Part shown: positions 21,196 through 33,596 of the stretch, one piece after another
How the letters are laid out: every line of letters begins with the position of its first letter
Numbering within the stretch: the stretch's first letter is position 1
Assembly (NCBI GenBank): GCA_963573315.1
Contig: OY752141.1
Location: 124,001 to 188,000, forward strand
Length of the DNA: 64,000 nt
Reading direction: 5' to 3'
Origin: Entomortierella parvispora
Taxonomy: Eukaryota > Mortierellomycota > Mortierellomycetes > Mortierellales > Mortierellaceae
Translations under genes and position numbers: made by a program
Notes under the pieces: model-generated
Databases searched by the model: none
What the model was told of the DNA's origin: nothing
Seen by the model: only the letters and a program-made list of their open reading frames with translations

Positions 21196-23348
21196 ATGCC
21201 CATCCCCTCCCGATCAGGGCGTATCATCCTACTCTTAGGACTGAATATCATCATGTTCCTTGCCGAGATCATTGTCGGCTACAAGACTTCGTCGTTGGCT
21301 CTGATCGCAGATGCTTTCCACATGTTGTCTGATGTCCTCTCACAAATCATTGCTCTATACGCCATTCGGGTAAGAAGAAAATAACTTTGTCGCGTTCTTT
21401 GTGTATTCCACATGCTTTTGCTTGGAGCTTTACTTCTCTGTCATCTCCATACCCGAGATAAAGCTGACCCTCGTTGAGGTTTTTGTTATATTCAAACATA
21501 AATCTAGTTGGCTGCCAAGACAAAATGGCAAGCGACTTTGTCGTACGGTTGGCAAAGAGCCGAGTTGCTCGGCGCGCTTTATAACGGTGTCTTCCTGCTT
21601 GCCCTTTGTTTCTCGATTCTCTTGGATGCAATTGAGCGCTTCTTCAGTCCTGAAGGTAACCAACATTCTCTTGACTCAAAAGTCCCCAAGAAGAAGATGA
21701 AAAAGAAGAAGAAGAGAAAGGCTCCATGTCATCGTTTCCTGGGTTGAGACATTTTTTTTTGACAACTCGTTCTGGTTGTTTCCGATTTCCCTTTTATAGA
21801 TATGACAGACCCGCAGTTGGTTCTTATTGTTGGCGGCATCGGTCTCGCCTGCAACTTGCTTGGCTTGGTCCTGTTCCACGACCACTCGGGCCATGGTCAT
21901 AGCCACGGTGGCCACAGTCATGGTCACAGCCACGGCCACAGCCATGGTGAAAAGAAAGCCATCCAAGAACAGGAAACGGTCGCAGGCACGACTGGCACGC
22001 CTTCTTCCGACCTGGAGAAGCGTCCTCGTCTCAACAGTCTTCGTCACACTTCTTCTCTTGAGAGGATTTCGCCCTTGAAGCAGGCCAATCTTCAAAATCT
22101 GCAACAGGCGGCCTTGGAGGTTCAGCAGCAGATCGAGTCGGAAGAACGTCATGAGAAGGAGGAGTTGGAGGAGGAGCGGCGTTCAAGAGAGGCGAGACGA
22201 CGCGACGCCACTGTTGTTTTGGTGTATGGCGCTCAAGAAGATGCTCATGAACACAACAACGACCATGACCATGAACACAACAACGACCATGACCATGAAC
22301 ATGATCACAGCCATGATCATGGTGACCATGTCCACGAGCACGATCATGACCACGGCAAGAAAGATGGCAAGAAACAACCGTCGGGTGAGGATCTGAACAT
22401 GAGAGGCATCTTTTTGCACGTCATGGGCGACGCCCTTGGATCGGTCGGAGTCATCTTCACAGCCTTGTTCATCTGGAAGACGGATGTTTCCTGGCGCTTC
22501 TACATGGATCCCATTGTGAGGTAAGCAACTTTTTCTTTTCTTTTCTTTGGGGAACCATGTTTTGACAGTTCAAATGTCACTTGCTCAATGCTGACCCCCC
22601 TCTCATCCTTCTCTGTTCAATGGCACACAGTATCCTTATTTCTGCCATTATCATTCACTCGGCCTTGCCTCTTGTCCGGTCCGCATCCTTTATTCTCATG
22701 CAAGGTGTCCCAGTTGGTGTTGATATTGAAGAGATCCGCACAGAGATCAAGGCCATCCCTGATGTCCTTTCAATTCACGATCTTCATATCTGGCAATTGA
22801 CCAACATCAAGATGGTCGCTTCCCTCCATGTCCTCGTCTCGAACCAAGAGGCCTTTGAACGGGTCTCCAAGGCCGTCAAGACCATCATGCATCGGGCCGG
22901 CGTCCATTCCACCACGATCCAGCCCGAGTTCCCAGGGATGCATCCTTACCTCTCTGCTAACGGCGGAACTTCCAATGGACTGAGGTTGAGACGCATCCTT
23001 TCGGATGAGGAGGCAAAGACGTTGCTGCAGAGCTCAGATATGAGCAGTCTAGGCACCTCGATCGGGGGAGCTCAGAGCAACGAGTACTTGCATGAAGTCT
23101 ATGGTGGAGCCGGTAACGGTGGCTTTGTGGTTGCTGCTCACCCTGGACAAAGTGTCGCGGCGGCTACTGCTGGCGGCAGTGGCGACGCGACTGCAATGGG
23201 TATGGCCACTGATCCCAATGCCGCCGTCGTGTTGGTGGAAGGACACGAAGGTGCAATCGTCGACGAGAACAACTGTGCGATGCTTTGTCTGGATGGTGAA
23301 CAGCCCTGTGATGTAGGAAGCTGCTGCACTGTCCCTGTCAAGAGGTGA
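21196..23348 (+). CDS. Zinc transporter, CDF family (Zrc1/ZnT type)
   Basis: Four exons keep frame: 21196-21369, 21508-21655, 21800-22520 and 22631-23348, giving 586 residues. Cation diffusion facilitators exchange Zn2+ for protons into vacuole or secretory compartments. The transport site pairs are visible: ADAFHMLSDVLS (TM2) and FLHVMGDALGSVG (TM5), each with the H-x3-D pattern of zinc-selective members. The loop between TM4 and TM5 is very His-rich (HGHSHGGHSHGHSHGHSHG, later DHDHEHNN and DHSHDHGDHVHEHDHDHG), as in Zrc1/Cot1. The cytosolic C-terminal domain includes PDVLSIHDLHIWQLTNIKM. It ends with a tail rich in Ala/Gly and closing Cys residues (CAMLCLDGEQPCDVGSCC). Start chosen at the ATG giving MPIPSRSGRIILLLGLNIIM, right before TM1. 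Confidence 0.94.
22248..22297 (+). repeat. 24-bp tandem repeat in the His-rich loop
   Basis: Two copies of a 24-base unit encoding HEHNNDHD follow each other inside the zinc-transporter loop, then degenerate into further His-Asp codons. A recent in-frame expansion of the metal-binding loop is likely. Confidence 0.7.
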
Positions 23349-24658
23349 AAAGGGACTTTAACTCCAGCGCCATGGCGAGATTTCCAAAGGAAAGGAATCG
23401 GGTCCCAGCTCTCACAAGAGCCAGGACCTGTTGTAGATTACATTATTATTTTGATACCAATCATAGAACAGAACAACCATCTAGTGGCCACTGCCATCAC
23501 CGTTATCATAAAGGAAAAATTGTCAACTACGCTACGACAACACCCTGGAGTGGATGGATGGATGGATGGATCGAGTACTTGCTGGTGGATCGGGGGATAT
23601 GGTTACCCAATTGACCGTTAGTTTCCTTAAAAAAGGCCTCACTCTCCGTAACTCTCGACTTGATTGCCCTTGCACGTTGCTGCTTTTGTCAAGATTGTGA
23701 ATCAAGTAGCGACCGGATTATCGTTTAGTTTGTTGTCCTGAACAAAAGTCTCGATCACAGTCAGCTAATGCAATTTACTCCATAATAAAATAGCTACAAG
23801 TCGTTAGTTCCGCACAGGGGCAAAGTGGAGAAAAGGTTTCGCTTCCAGTAGTTTTTCCCCAGTCCCTTAGGACTCGGACAAAGTCTGTGCGAGCGTGAAA
23901 ACAAAGAGAAGGTAGAAGTCATCCCTGTCGGTCAATCTGATCATTATGATGAAAGAAACAAACCATTACTTTGTCTGTTAGTCCAGCGAAGTAACTAGTG
24001 CATGCATGCAGAGGCGGATGTGGGGTCGAGATAGCGGCGACGGAGGCAGGGACCCCGGAGGCAGTCCGATTGAATTGAACCGGGGGCGGCAGAGTAAAAT
24101 AAAATGAGGAACGAATGAAAGTTGTTTCGTATCCATAACGGACTTTGAGACAGGACGAAGAAACCCTCTTTTTTTTTTTTTTTTTTTTTTCTCTCTCTCT
24201 TCTTCCATCTTCCTTCTTCCATCTCCACCACAACATTGTCGCTCTCCTCGTCATCGGCCTTTTTTCCGGACTGGTGTTGGACAGGACAGATCGCTGTGCT
24301 GCAACCATTGCCCTTTCTTACCTCTCTCTGCCCCTCTCTTTTTAAACGTTGTCCCACACTCCTTTCTACCCTTTCGCTCTTTTGCTCATTTCGGTCCTCG
24401 ACCACAAACAAATCAACAAAACAAGTACCTTGAGAGCAGAGAGATTGTCCCTCCTCTTTCTTTCTCTCTCTCTTTCTTTTTTTCTCCCTCTCTTTCTTTC
24501 TTTTTCTTTTTTTCCCACCACCTTCTTTGCCCATCATCAATCACCCTTGTCATTCCCTTTTTTTTGTGCGACAAGACAGGCTGAATTGCCATTGGTATCC
24601 TCAATCCCCCCGCAAAACGGTCCTCGCCCTGTCCCTCCCCCTCATCCTCTAATTCATC
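23349..24658. promoter_or_regulatory. Intergenic region upstream of the ThrE/Prm10-like gene
   Basis: 1,310 bp without a supported gene. It includes a GGAT tandem repeat near 23551-23571, a T(22) run at about 24169-24190 and a CT-rich leader from about 24190 to 24520. The long minus-strand frame over 23995-24540 is only the complement of this simple sequence. No clear TATA box was found. Confidence 0.4.
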
Positions 24659-27600
24659 ATGAGTGAGCAAAACTCTTCAAACAACTCACCCAACAGTACC
24701 CCTCCTCGGCCGCATCCTTCCTCCACTGCCTCATCTTCCTCCCTCGGCCTCCCAACACCCAGGCCCACCGTCACCCCTCCCTCCAATAATACCAATGGAG
24801 GCCACCAGCGAACCGGCTCTTCCTCCACCCCAAAGCCACCAACTCACAACTCTCGGTACAATCCACCAGTGCCAAGTCGTATGAGCGGCGTTTATTCCAG
24901 CAACGGCAGTATCTACAATAACCATGGCGGGAACTCCATGAGCAGCTATGGTGCCTCTCGACTCGGAAGTCATAGTGCCTCAAACTCTCCTCCAGGAACC
25001 CCTCCCAATGGCTTGCGCAACTATTATTTGAACGCAGCCATGCACCGTTCTCAGGGTCATCATCTCTACCCTGGCGCATCGCCTCATGGATCCCCACACG
25101 GCTCAAGTACCAACCTTGTGCTCCTGCAGCAGCAGCAGCAGCAGCATCAACATCAGCGGCCTAGTATCTCGATCTCTGTACCATCCAACAGCAACACAAT
25201 CGTATCCTCAGTATCAGTTGCTAGACGATCATTCTCTGCGGACCAATTGACCATTGACGAACCCGAGATCACAGTGACCACCCCAGGAGGATCCAACTCG
25301 ACAGAGGAACATGTCATGACCCTGCAGAGGGCTCTCTCCAACCTGATTGAAAAGGAATTGAGGGAAGGGAACTCTAGAAGGAGCAGTATTCGGGAGGTGG
25401 TGGACGAGGAGGAAGAGGAGGGCGAGGGCCCAATCATGATGAAGGGCCCCTCTGCCAAGAGAACTTCTCACAAAGGAGACGGACATTCGACAGTGGCCCC
25501 TGAAACGGTCTCTGCCGCTCATACTGGCGGGATTTCGGTCACTCCCAGGGTCCTTGCGCACAGATTGGACCCTGAAGCAGCGGCCTCGTCTATGTCGCAT
25601 GGATTGATTGGATCCGATGTTACCTTGGGCGGGTTGGACGTGTCGGAAAAAGAGAAAAAGCTCAAAGACAAGAAAAAGTCCAACAACAGGATCTCGCGAC
25701 TCTTTCACAAGGATGCAACAGACAGGAACACGGTTCCCGATCGGATTTATCAGATGGGACCTACTGGACCGATCGTGCGTGCTCCTGTGCTCCCTTCCAA
25801 GGGCGGTGTGCTCAGTAACCTGCTAAAACTCCAGGGCAACAATCGACACCACAAAGTGCGCGTAAGTGACGTCGCTACTATCTTTTTGATCATGGAGCGG
25901 TTAGAAAAGAGATAACGGGGACGAGGACGGGGACGAGGGGATCTTTGGATGCCCTGGGGCCCGAAACACGGTGGAGAACCTTCTTGAAACTCTTGTTATT
26001 TTTAATATCTTTTTTACGCCATGTTTTAATTGAGTGGGGGGACCCATGGGCAGCAGGAAGAAAAAAAAAGGACGTTTGACTAATCTCGATTTGCTATTTC
26101 ATGGACCATTCCACTAGTCGGTGCAACAAAGCTCCTTGCCATCATCAAAGCCCCACAAGGAAAAGAAGAAGCGACCCGGCTTGTATAGTCGATCTGCCAA
26201 CAACTCTGTTACCTCATTGGCGACCAAATCAGTCTTTGGCACCTACCCACCTTTGCCTTCGACCAATGCCCAAGGATCTACCACCGGCATGGCCACCCTT
26301 ACAGCCAACGGAGGAGCGACTCTCCGCAATGGAGGCGGTCATCGCCACTCTTTCCAACTCGACGCCAGCAGCTTTGCTTCTGCGTTCCCTCCCGGCAATT
26401 CACCCATCCAGTCCCCGAATGGATCTCCACGCGGATCCTTCTCTTGCGACAATACACTCGCGAACGGATCCATGCACGGGAGCTTGTCTGCAGAGGAAAA
26501 GATGCGAATCACTTTTGCAGTCGCGGACATTCTGCAGCGTCAGGATTATGTACTTCGATTGGCCCGTGCCATGATCAAGTATGGTGCCCCCTCTCATCGA
26601 CTGGAAGACGCTGTCGACCATACAGGCAACACCCTCGAATTGAACCTGCAGTGTGTTTATTTGCCTAACGTCATGATCGTGGCGTTTACGGATTACGAAA
26701 CCCATACATCCGAAACACACTTGCTCAAAGTTTCGGCTGGATTGGACATGTACAAGTTTGCGCAGGTGCACCAGGTCCTCAAGATGGTCACGCATTCATC
26801 CATGCCTGTGGAGGAAGCCATCATGAAATTGGACGCCATCAACACGGAAAAGGATTTGTGGCCTCGCTGGACCAACATTCTCAGTTACTCCCTGGCCTCG
26901 TTCTGTACAGCACCCATGTTCTTTGGTGGCGATTGGGTCGATGCAGGCGTCGCGTTCGCGATCGGAACCGCGGTCGGGTTGATGAATTGGCTGTCGGAAA
27001 AGGTGCCCAGTTACGCCCATATTGTAGAGATCACCATGTCAGTCTTTGTGGCGTTTGTGGCCGAGGCGCTTCACTCGACCGTGTGCAGGAGTGCGGTCAA
27101 AATGGCTGGAATTGTCATCCTTCTTCCAGGATACACCATTACGTGTGCCATTCTCGAGTTGAGTTCTCGCCACATGATCTCGGGATCGGTTCGATTGTTT
27201 TACGCCATCATCTTTTCGCTCTTGCTCGGCTATGGACTGACGATTGGAGCGTCCCTCTGGGGAATGATTGACCCCTCGAACTCGGTGGCTGAGGTCACCA
27301 CTGCTTGCCCCGTATCCTTGGATCCAAAGTGGAACATTTTGTTCGTGCCCGCGTTTGCGTGCACGCTCCTGATCTGGCTCAAGGCCCACCCTCGCCAATG
27401 GCCCCTGGCTGTCTTCCTCTCGACCTTGGGTTACGCCGTCAGTTACTCCATCTCGCGGTGGACATCTGCGGGCACAGAGGTGTCATCGGCCATGGCTTCG
27501 TTCGCGATTGGGTTCTGTGGAAATGTCTACCAACGAGTCACCCACCAATTGACCTTCCAGGCCGTGGTCTGCGCCATCTTCTTCCTGGTGCCCGGAAGCT

Positions 27601-27767
27601 TGGGTTTGAAGGGCGCCATGGCCTGGTTCACGAACGATATGGCGGGCGGCGTCAACTTTGCGCTGCAGATGGTCATCACGGCCATTGCCATCAGTGTGGG
27701 ACTCTTTGCCTCGGCGCTGGTCGTCTACCCCATGGGCAAGGCCCGATCTGCACAGATGACCTTTTAG
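24659..27767 (+). CDS. ThrE/Prm10-type membrane transporter (DUF1212 family)
   Basis: Two exons, 24659-25861 and 26118-27767, keep frame and give 950 residues. The first half is a long Ser/Pro/Gln-rich cytosolic region with a Gln run and a basic stretch near the splice (KEKKLKDKKKSNNRISRLF). The second half is the conserved unit: FAVADILQRQDYVLRLARAM, then KYGAPSHRLEDAV, then about ten hydrophobic helices (for example FFGGDWVDAGVAFAIGTAVG and ILLPGYTITCAILELSSRHM). Bacterial ThrE exports threonine and serine; the fungal relative Prm10 has no settled function, so an amino-acid exporter of an internal or plasma membrane is inference. The C-terminus ends in the last helix plus a short basic tail. 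The intron is 256 bp. Confidence 0.85.
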
Positions 27768-29165
27768 TTTGCCTTGCGTTTTTGTTTTCCACATCCTACC
27801 CCTCTTGTCAATTCCACGTTTTTTTTGGTGGTCAAAAAAAAACACACACTCGTGCTTTGTACTTTGTGCTTGGCAATTGTGTTTTCATATTATACCCATC
27901 TGCCCACCCCTACCCGCCTCCCCCATTCAATCAAACACACGACCTGTCCGAACTTTGCCTCTTTTCAGCATCTGCATCTGCATTCAGTTTTTAGTTTTTT
28001 TCTGTTTATCCGATGTTTGTTCATCCCATACACATGTGTGCGCGTGCGCGCGTGTGCTTTCATAGACTTGCGCAAATAAAAAGAAGCCGACCCCAAACAT
28101 TCTAAAGGTCCAAGGGGGGGATGAGGCGGATGAGACAGGGAAGACATCCGTTCCCCCCTATCACACTACCCTGGCCAAATAGGAAACGCGTGTGCACATT
28201 GTCCAGAAGGGGGAGGGGGAAGGAAGGCACGGAAGAGAAGAGAAGAGAGTGAGAGTGAGGGGGAAAAGAACCAACCAGAACCACGACCACCCACCAGTCC
28301 TCCGAGTCGCCCGAGCGTCTGAAAGGCAAAAACCAAAAAGAAAGAAAGAAAGAAAAAAAAAGGGAGGGAGAAGGCGGAAGACGACGATGACTGGCGGCAT
28401 TGTTCGTCCCCCTGCACGTCTTGTGCCCTCTTTCCGCAACCTGCAGGATGCACCAGATGATCGTTGTGCAGCTGCACATCGCGTCGTGTGTGGGCGTACA
28501 AGGAAAACCTAAACACCCAAGTATTCATTCCCTGTCCCCTTGGATCGCACCCCTCCGTTGCCTCTTTTCCTCGTCTTTTTCCCTACATCCACACCCCTCA
28601 TTCATTCACGCACTCACTCCTCACTCAAATCACTCAACTCACTCACTCTTTGGACTCCATTGAACAAAAACGAGAGATCTGGTTTGTGATGATGATGCCC
28701 TGTTTAGGGGAACAAAACAGCACTATAGATCAAGTGTCCTTTCCTCTTTTTTCTCTTTCACCTATCCTCCATGGTGACACAGCCGGCTACTTCAAGGTCA
28801 TGAAACAACTCTTGGAGAATGAAGTGCAAGGAAGCACGAGGGTTGGACACGACAGAGGGGACCTGATTGTTCAGCCTCGAGGAGTGAGAGAATGAGAGAG
28901 AGAATGAGAGAGAGAGGGACATCCCTTGTCATGTCAAACAAGATAAGAACTCGTGAATACGAGAATTTTGCTTCTTTGCCTTTTCTTTGCAACCACCTCC
29001 CTCTTCTCTTCCGCTTCCCCCCCTTTCCCCCTCATTCCTTTTTGTCCCTCCTCCCGATACTCGCTATCGCTCGTCTTTTGAACAAGAACAAGAACGTTAA
29101 CGAACCAGATAAAAAAGAACAAATCACCCAAAAAAAAAGAAAAAAAAAAAAGAGCTTTTACTTCA
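27768..29165. promoter_or_regulatory. Intergenic region upstream of the secreted protease
   Basis: 1,398 bp. No supported gene. Features: a GTGTGCGCGTGCGCGCGTGTG alternating run near 28035-28057 (possible Z-DNA), a GA-rich block 28210-28265 and 28335-28380, a CT-rich leader 28530-28650, a second GAGA block 28885-28916 and an A-rich stretch 29105-29155 just before the ATG. The two CT-rich/GA blocks could frame a leader intron, but none is proven. Confidence 0.35.
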
Positions 29166-31441
29166 ATGCATCTGTCTGCCGTCGTCCTGTTGTCATCAGC
29201 GGTATCGCTGCTGCTCCTCTCCTCCAAGACCGAGCATGGCGCTGTCCATGCCCAAGTCTCTGTGCCCGGTCGATTCCAGGCCAACTATGCAGGATCCCTG
29301 CCTGTCCACAGCAACCACGTCAACAAACAAGACGCTTGGGTCGACAGGTTCTTTGACCGCTACCCGTTGTATCACCATAGTCGTCGAACACACAGACGCG
29401 AAAACGAGGCCGTCCCCGTTTTGAAACTCCCTGCCGTGGACAATGTGGGGCTCTTGAACCAAGAGGAGGAGGGGGATTCGCAGGACGGATCCTACCGGTT
29501 TGGAAAGGCTGTCGCCTTGGATTCCTTCACTGCCACCCCTACCCTGAGCCACGGCCGATGGATCTCCCTCAGGGACATCAAGCGCCTTCAAGCCCAGTCC
29601 GGACATGAACAAGAACAAGAGCCAGAAGAAGAAGAAGAAGAAGAGGACGACGACGTGCTTGTATGGCAACTCGAGATCCACTCTCCGTCGGCCTTGTCCC
29701 TCAATCTGATCTTTTCAGAGTTCCAGCTGCCCTCGGGCACAGAGTTCTATGTCTCGGGTCAGAGACATATCCTCGGGGCCTTCACGGCCGAGATCAACAA
29801 CAAGGCCGACAAGATCTTTGCGACTGCCCCTGTGGCCGGTGATCGCCTCTTGTTGGAATTCTTCACTCCTCGAAGAGTCTTGGAACAGCAGGGACAGAGA
29901 CCCCTAATCCAATTGAGCCACATCATTCATGGCTACAAACCCATGCTTCTGGCCGCGTCTTCTGATTCCATGAACCAAGGGTTCCGCGCGCGCGATGGGT
30001 CGATCGTGCCGAGGAAACCATCACGCGGGCCTCGTCGACAGAGTCTTTCCTTTCAGTCGGAGGAAGACGGCGAGGATGGATTCAAACCATTATTGCCTTC
30101 GCCTCCACGAGCCATGTCTGGCAAGTGCAACGTCGATGTGGCTTGTCACCTCCACAACTTTCAAGACCAGAGTCGAAGTGTCGGCGTCATTCTGTCCGAG
30201 TACAACCAAAAGTACTGCACAGGAGCCTTGATCAACAATGCACGCCAAGATGGTCGCCAGCTCTTCTTGACCGTAAGTGTCTCCTTTTAATAGACCCCAT
30301 CGTTTTGGGCTAGACAATCTTTTTTTTTCATTCTTTTTTAACCAGCCCCCATTTCGTCTTACTTCACAAATACTAGGCCAACCACTGCACTGGCTTTGCA
30401 GACACGAGTGAACATCTGGTCATGTTCAATCATGAAAGGACCCAGTGTGGATCGAATAGTGAGGAACTCAATGAGCACGATACTGCGCAGGGTCTTCTCA
30501 AACTCGGCAATTATATTCCCAGCGATTATACTCTATACGAGATCTTAGAGCCGATCCCCGATGCATACAACCTCTATCTCTCTGGCTGGTCCGCCCTCCC
30601 ACAAGCCCCGTCCAGTCGCATTCGAAATGACGAACCCTCTGAAGAAGAATACTCTACCGGGCGGAAGCCCACCACCACCTCACGATTATCGGTGGACCCC
30701 ATTGTAGGTATTCATCATCCTTCCGGGGATTCTAAAAAGATCTCGTTCTACACGAACGGAACACTCCCCAGAGCCTGCTGGTCAGAATGTGGGACTCCAG
30801 GGAATCTCTTTCATTGGCAGATCCCTCGATGGACTGAAGGTACAACCGAACCCGGTTCAAGTGGGTCCCCTCTTTTCGACGCCGACAAGAGAATCGTGGG
30901 TCAATTGCATGGAGGTTCTGCCAGTTGTTGGAACCCGAACGGATACGATGCCTACGGAGCCGTTCACGCCTCTTTCCAAACTCCACCCAAGATCAAGAAC
31001 CGCTTGGCGACCTATCTAGATCCTGACAGTACCGGCACCAAGACCTTGGATGGGTACAGTCTCGAGGCTGCTAGACGTCAACATTCCGACTGGAGAGCGA
31101 ATGAAGAACCAAAGGAAGAAGAAGAGGAGGAGGTAACGGTTCGGGTGGGGCCATTGGGTGGATTCAATCTTGAAAAGCCCTTTATGGAGGACAGGGAGGA
31201 TCGGTCACCGTTCGTTAGACCTCCTTATCGCCATCCGATCCAGAAGGGAGATTCACCGAGTCATGTCCGAGGGATGGATCGTCTATTCCGACTCGAGTCT
31301 TCCACACCAACGAAGGATCTGAGGCCCAAAGTGATTGCTTCCCTCAGTCATGTCTGGGGTCGTCTCTTCCATGGCCGTGTTCATATCCACGTCCAGGAGG
31401 GCCCGATAGAGCCTGCATTTGAAGACGAAGATGACTATTAA
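29166..31441 (+). CDS. Secreted trypsin-like serine protease, lysyl-endopeptidase-like (bacterial type)
   Basis: Two exons, 29166-30272 and 30377-31441, give 723 residues; the intron splits the catalytic motif between T369 and A370. An N-terminal signal peptide (MHLSAVVLLSSAVSLLLLSS, probable cut after AVHA near residue 29) indicates secretion. Residues about 150-265 form a pre-domain (WQLEIHSPSALSLNLIFSEF; ending HIIHGYKP) of the kind seen in bacterial secreted lysyl endopeptidases. The catalytic triad is visible: H372 in LFLTANHCTG, D419 in NYIPSDYTLYEI, S531 in TTEPGSSGSPLFD. Cys residues suited to disulfides surround the core. The C-terminal extension (about residues 590-723) is Glu- and Arg-rich and not recognised. 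Lysine specificity is by resemblance only. Converges on the mitochondrial TPR gene, 164 bp between stops. Confidence 0.82.
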
Positions 31442-31605
31442 GCAAATGCTTTTTGAACCCGCTGCTACAAAGTATACCATTTCACTATATCATAGCTCTA
31501 CCGCGAAAAATCACAACCAAAACACACACACACACACTTCAATAACAAAAAGTCAACAAAAGAAGTTATTATACAATGTTTATGGCTTGGTGGTCTAGTG
31601 TAGAT

Positions 31606-32559
31606 CTACTGCTTTGTTTCCCGGACCTCGGCTTCCTTCATGAGCTGAGCAAACTTCTTTGTCTTGACGTTGCGGAGATGAAGGCCAGCCTTCTCCATGC
31701 CCAAGGATTCAGCGGCGGCATAGGCCGTGATGGCGGTGTCGAAATCGCCCACAGCTTCACTAGCAGCAGCCAAGTTGAACTAGTGTGTTCCAGTTTGCGA
31801 AGAAAGAAAAGTAAAAAAAGTTGTTTTTGCGCAGTTAGTCCTCTTGATCTGCCTGCCTGTTGTTGGATCAATCAAAAAGAACATAAAAAGAACAAAAATG
31901 CAGATCGAAATAGGTACCTGAATCTCGACATCCTCGGGTGCAAGGTTGGCGGCAGCTCGGAAGTGCATGAGAGCATCGCTCTTGTTCCCGTTGAACTGAA
32001 TGTGGGCAACGGCCAAGTTCACATGGACATCGGGGCTGTCTTCCAGCTTCAAGGACTCTTGGAAGGAATGGATCGCCGACTGATAGTCCTTCATTTCAAA
32101 GTAGCAGACGCCCATGTTGTAGTGGGCAGATGCTGATACAGAGAAGAACAAGAAGAGAATAGAAAAAGTTGTCAGTCGTCAATCAATGCTGTTGGTTGTA
32201 GAGCCAGTCGATCTGCTCGTGGGATTGTCATTCAGTTTTCCGGTATCCTGAATTTGCGATCCGTTGTTACCTGTAGGTCTCTCGTTGATGCTCTTCTGGA
32301 ACGAACTCATGGCCATGGGGACCATGCCATTGCTGTGGAAGGAGGCACCTTCGTCGACAAGCTGCTGAGCTCGGACCAAGGAGGCGTCTGGGTGCGTAAA
32401 GTCGTTGGGCAGATGAGTGGCAAAGGACCTGCGATCCATTTGGTTGAGCATGAAGTTGACTCGGACGGGCAAGGCGGCGGCGGGGCGGACAGAGAGGGCA
32501 TTCCTGGTCAAAGAGGAGGTGCGCACGGTGCGAGCGAAGACGTTCCTGAGGACAGACAT
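31606..32559 (-). CDS. Mitochondrial TPR-repeat protein
   Basis: Three exons keep frame: 32559-32271, 32132-31918 and 31779-31606, giving 225 residues. The N-terminus (MSVLRNVFARTVRTSSLTRN) is basic, Ser/Thr-rich and lacks acidic residues, as in a mitochondrial presequence. From about residue 70 there are TPR-like helix pairs: ASAHYNMGVCYFEMKDYQSA, then SPDVHVNLAVAHIQFNGNKS, then a third unit FNLAAASEAVGDFDTAITAY. The C-terminus is Lys-rich. No catalytic domain is present, so a matrix or inner-membrane assembly adaptor is the likely role. Head to head with ypt1, sharing about 370 bp. Confidence 0.75.
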
Positions 32560-32928
32560 TGTAGGTTGAAGACAGACTGGTGGATGAGAGGAGGAGGAGG
32601 AGGAGAGATCGAGAAGAAGGAGAGGAAGGTGAATGAATGAATGAATGATCAGTCATGCACCAAAGTTGGCGGCAACAGGAAGGAAGGAAGGAGATGCACG
32701 TGATGAATATATGCACCCATTGTGCCTGATGATGCTTGCTCCCTTTGCCCCCTCCCAGGACGAGGGACGCACACACAGGGAGAGAGCACGACTCTTTCAT
32801 TCCTTTCGCTTCTCTCTTCTTTCCATCCATCCATCCATCCATCCATCATCCCCTCCTCCTCCCCCTCTCCTCCCTTCCTCCTCCTCCTTCCTTCATCTTC
32901 TCCTTCATCAGCCCATCATCCATCCATC
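32560..32928. promoter_or_regulatory. Bidirectional promoter, mitochondrial TPR / ypt1
   Basis: 369 bp between divergent starts. The left side is GGA-rich (about 32585-32605), i.e. CT-rich in the direction of the TPR gene. The right side from about 32795 is CT-rich with a CCAT tandem repeat (about 32823-32847) running up to the ypt1 ATG. No TATA element was found, consistent with housekeeping expression. Confidence 0.45.
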
Positions 32929-33562
32929 ATGAACCCAGAATAGTAAGTGCCCTCCTCCTCCTCTTCATCTCTCCCTTCCTCTTCATCCAGTCCTTCCTTT
33001 TGCGCGTGCTGGCTCCTCCCACCTCGCGTCATGTGCTCTTTTCCTCTCCTGCAGTGACCCATCACCACTTTTTTTTTTTTTTTTTCCTCTTTTTTTTTGG
33101 CTCCCCTTTTCCCCTCGCACTGTGGAGTCTGTTATTCCACAACAACAGCAACGACAGGCGAGCAACAGACAGCAACCTCCCTCCCCTGCACCAACACATA
33201 CTCCCGCAGCACCCACCACCCGCAACCCGCGGGCACCAGAGCCACTCGCTGCCCACGCGCCAAGCCAAAAAAAAAAAAAAAAAGAGGGAGATGCGGGTCA
33301 TAGGATGAACATGGATGTGAGGTCGGACCACATCCAACAGGGACCACATACACACCTCTTGCTTTCCTGCCGAGCACATGGTCTGGGGCAGAGGTGCAAG
33401 GAGCTGCAACCATGGATCGTAAAGAAAGAAATAGAAGAAAAAATACACCCGTCGTCGGCTGTGCGATGGAGGGAACCCACCTGCCAATGACGCCCCTTTG
33501 GCTGTGTTTTCTTTGTGTGTTGCAGCGGCCCATTGCCCTAACCGTACACAATTCTTTTCTTT

Positions 33563-33596
<34 letters not shown>

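Noticed and set aside
23995-24540. Minus-strand Lys/Glu-rich frame of 181 residues
   Set aside because: It reads the complement of the CT-rich leader of the ThrE-like gene and has no conserved content.
30840-30870. tRNA-like B-box sequence (GGTTCAAGTGG)
   Set aside because: It lies inside the catalytic serine region of the protease, and no tRNA arm structure surrounds it.
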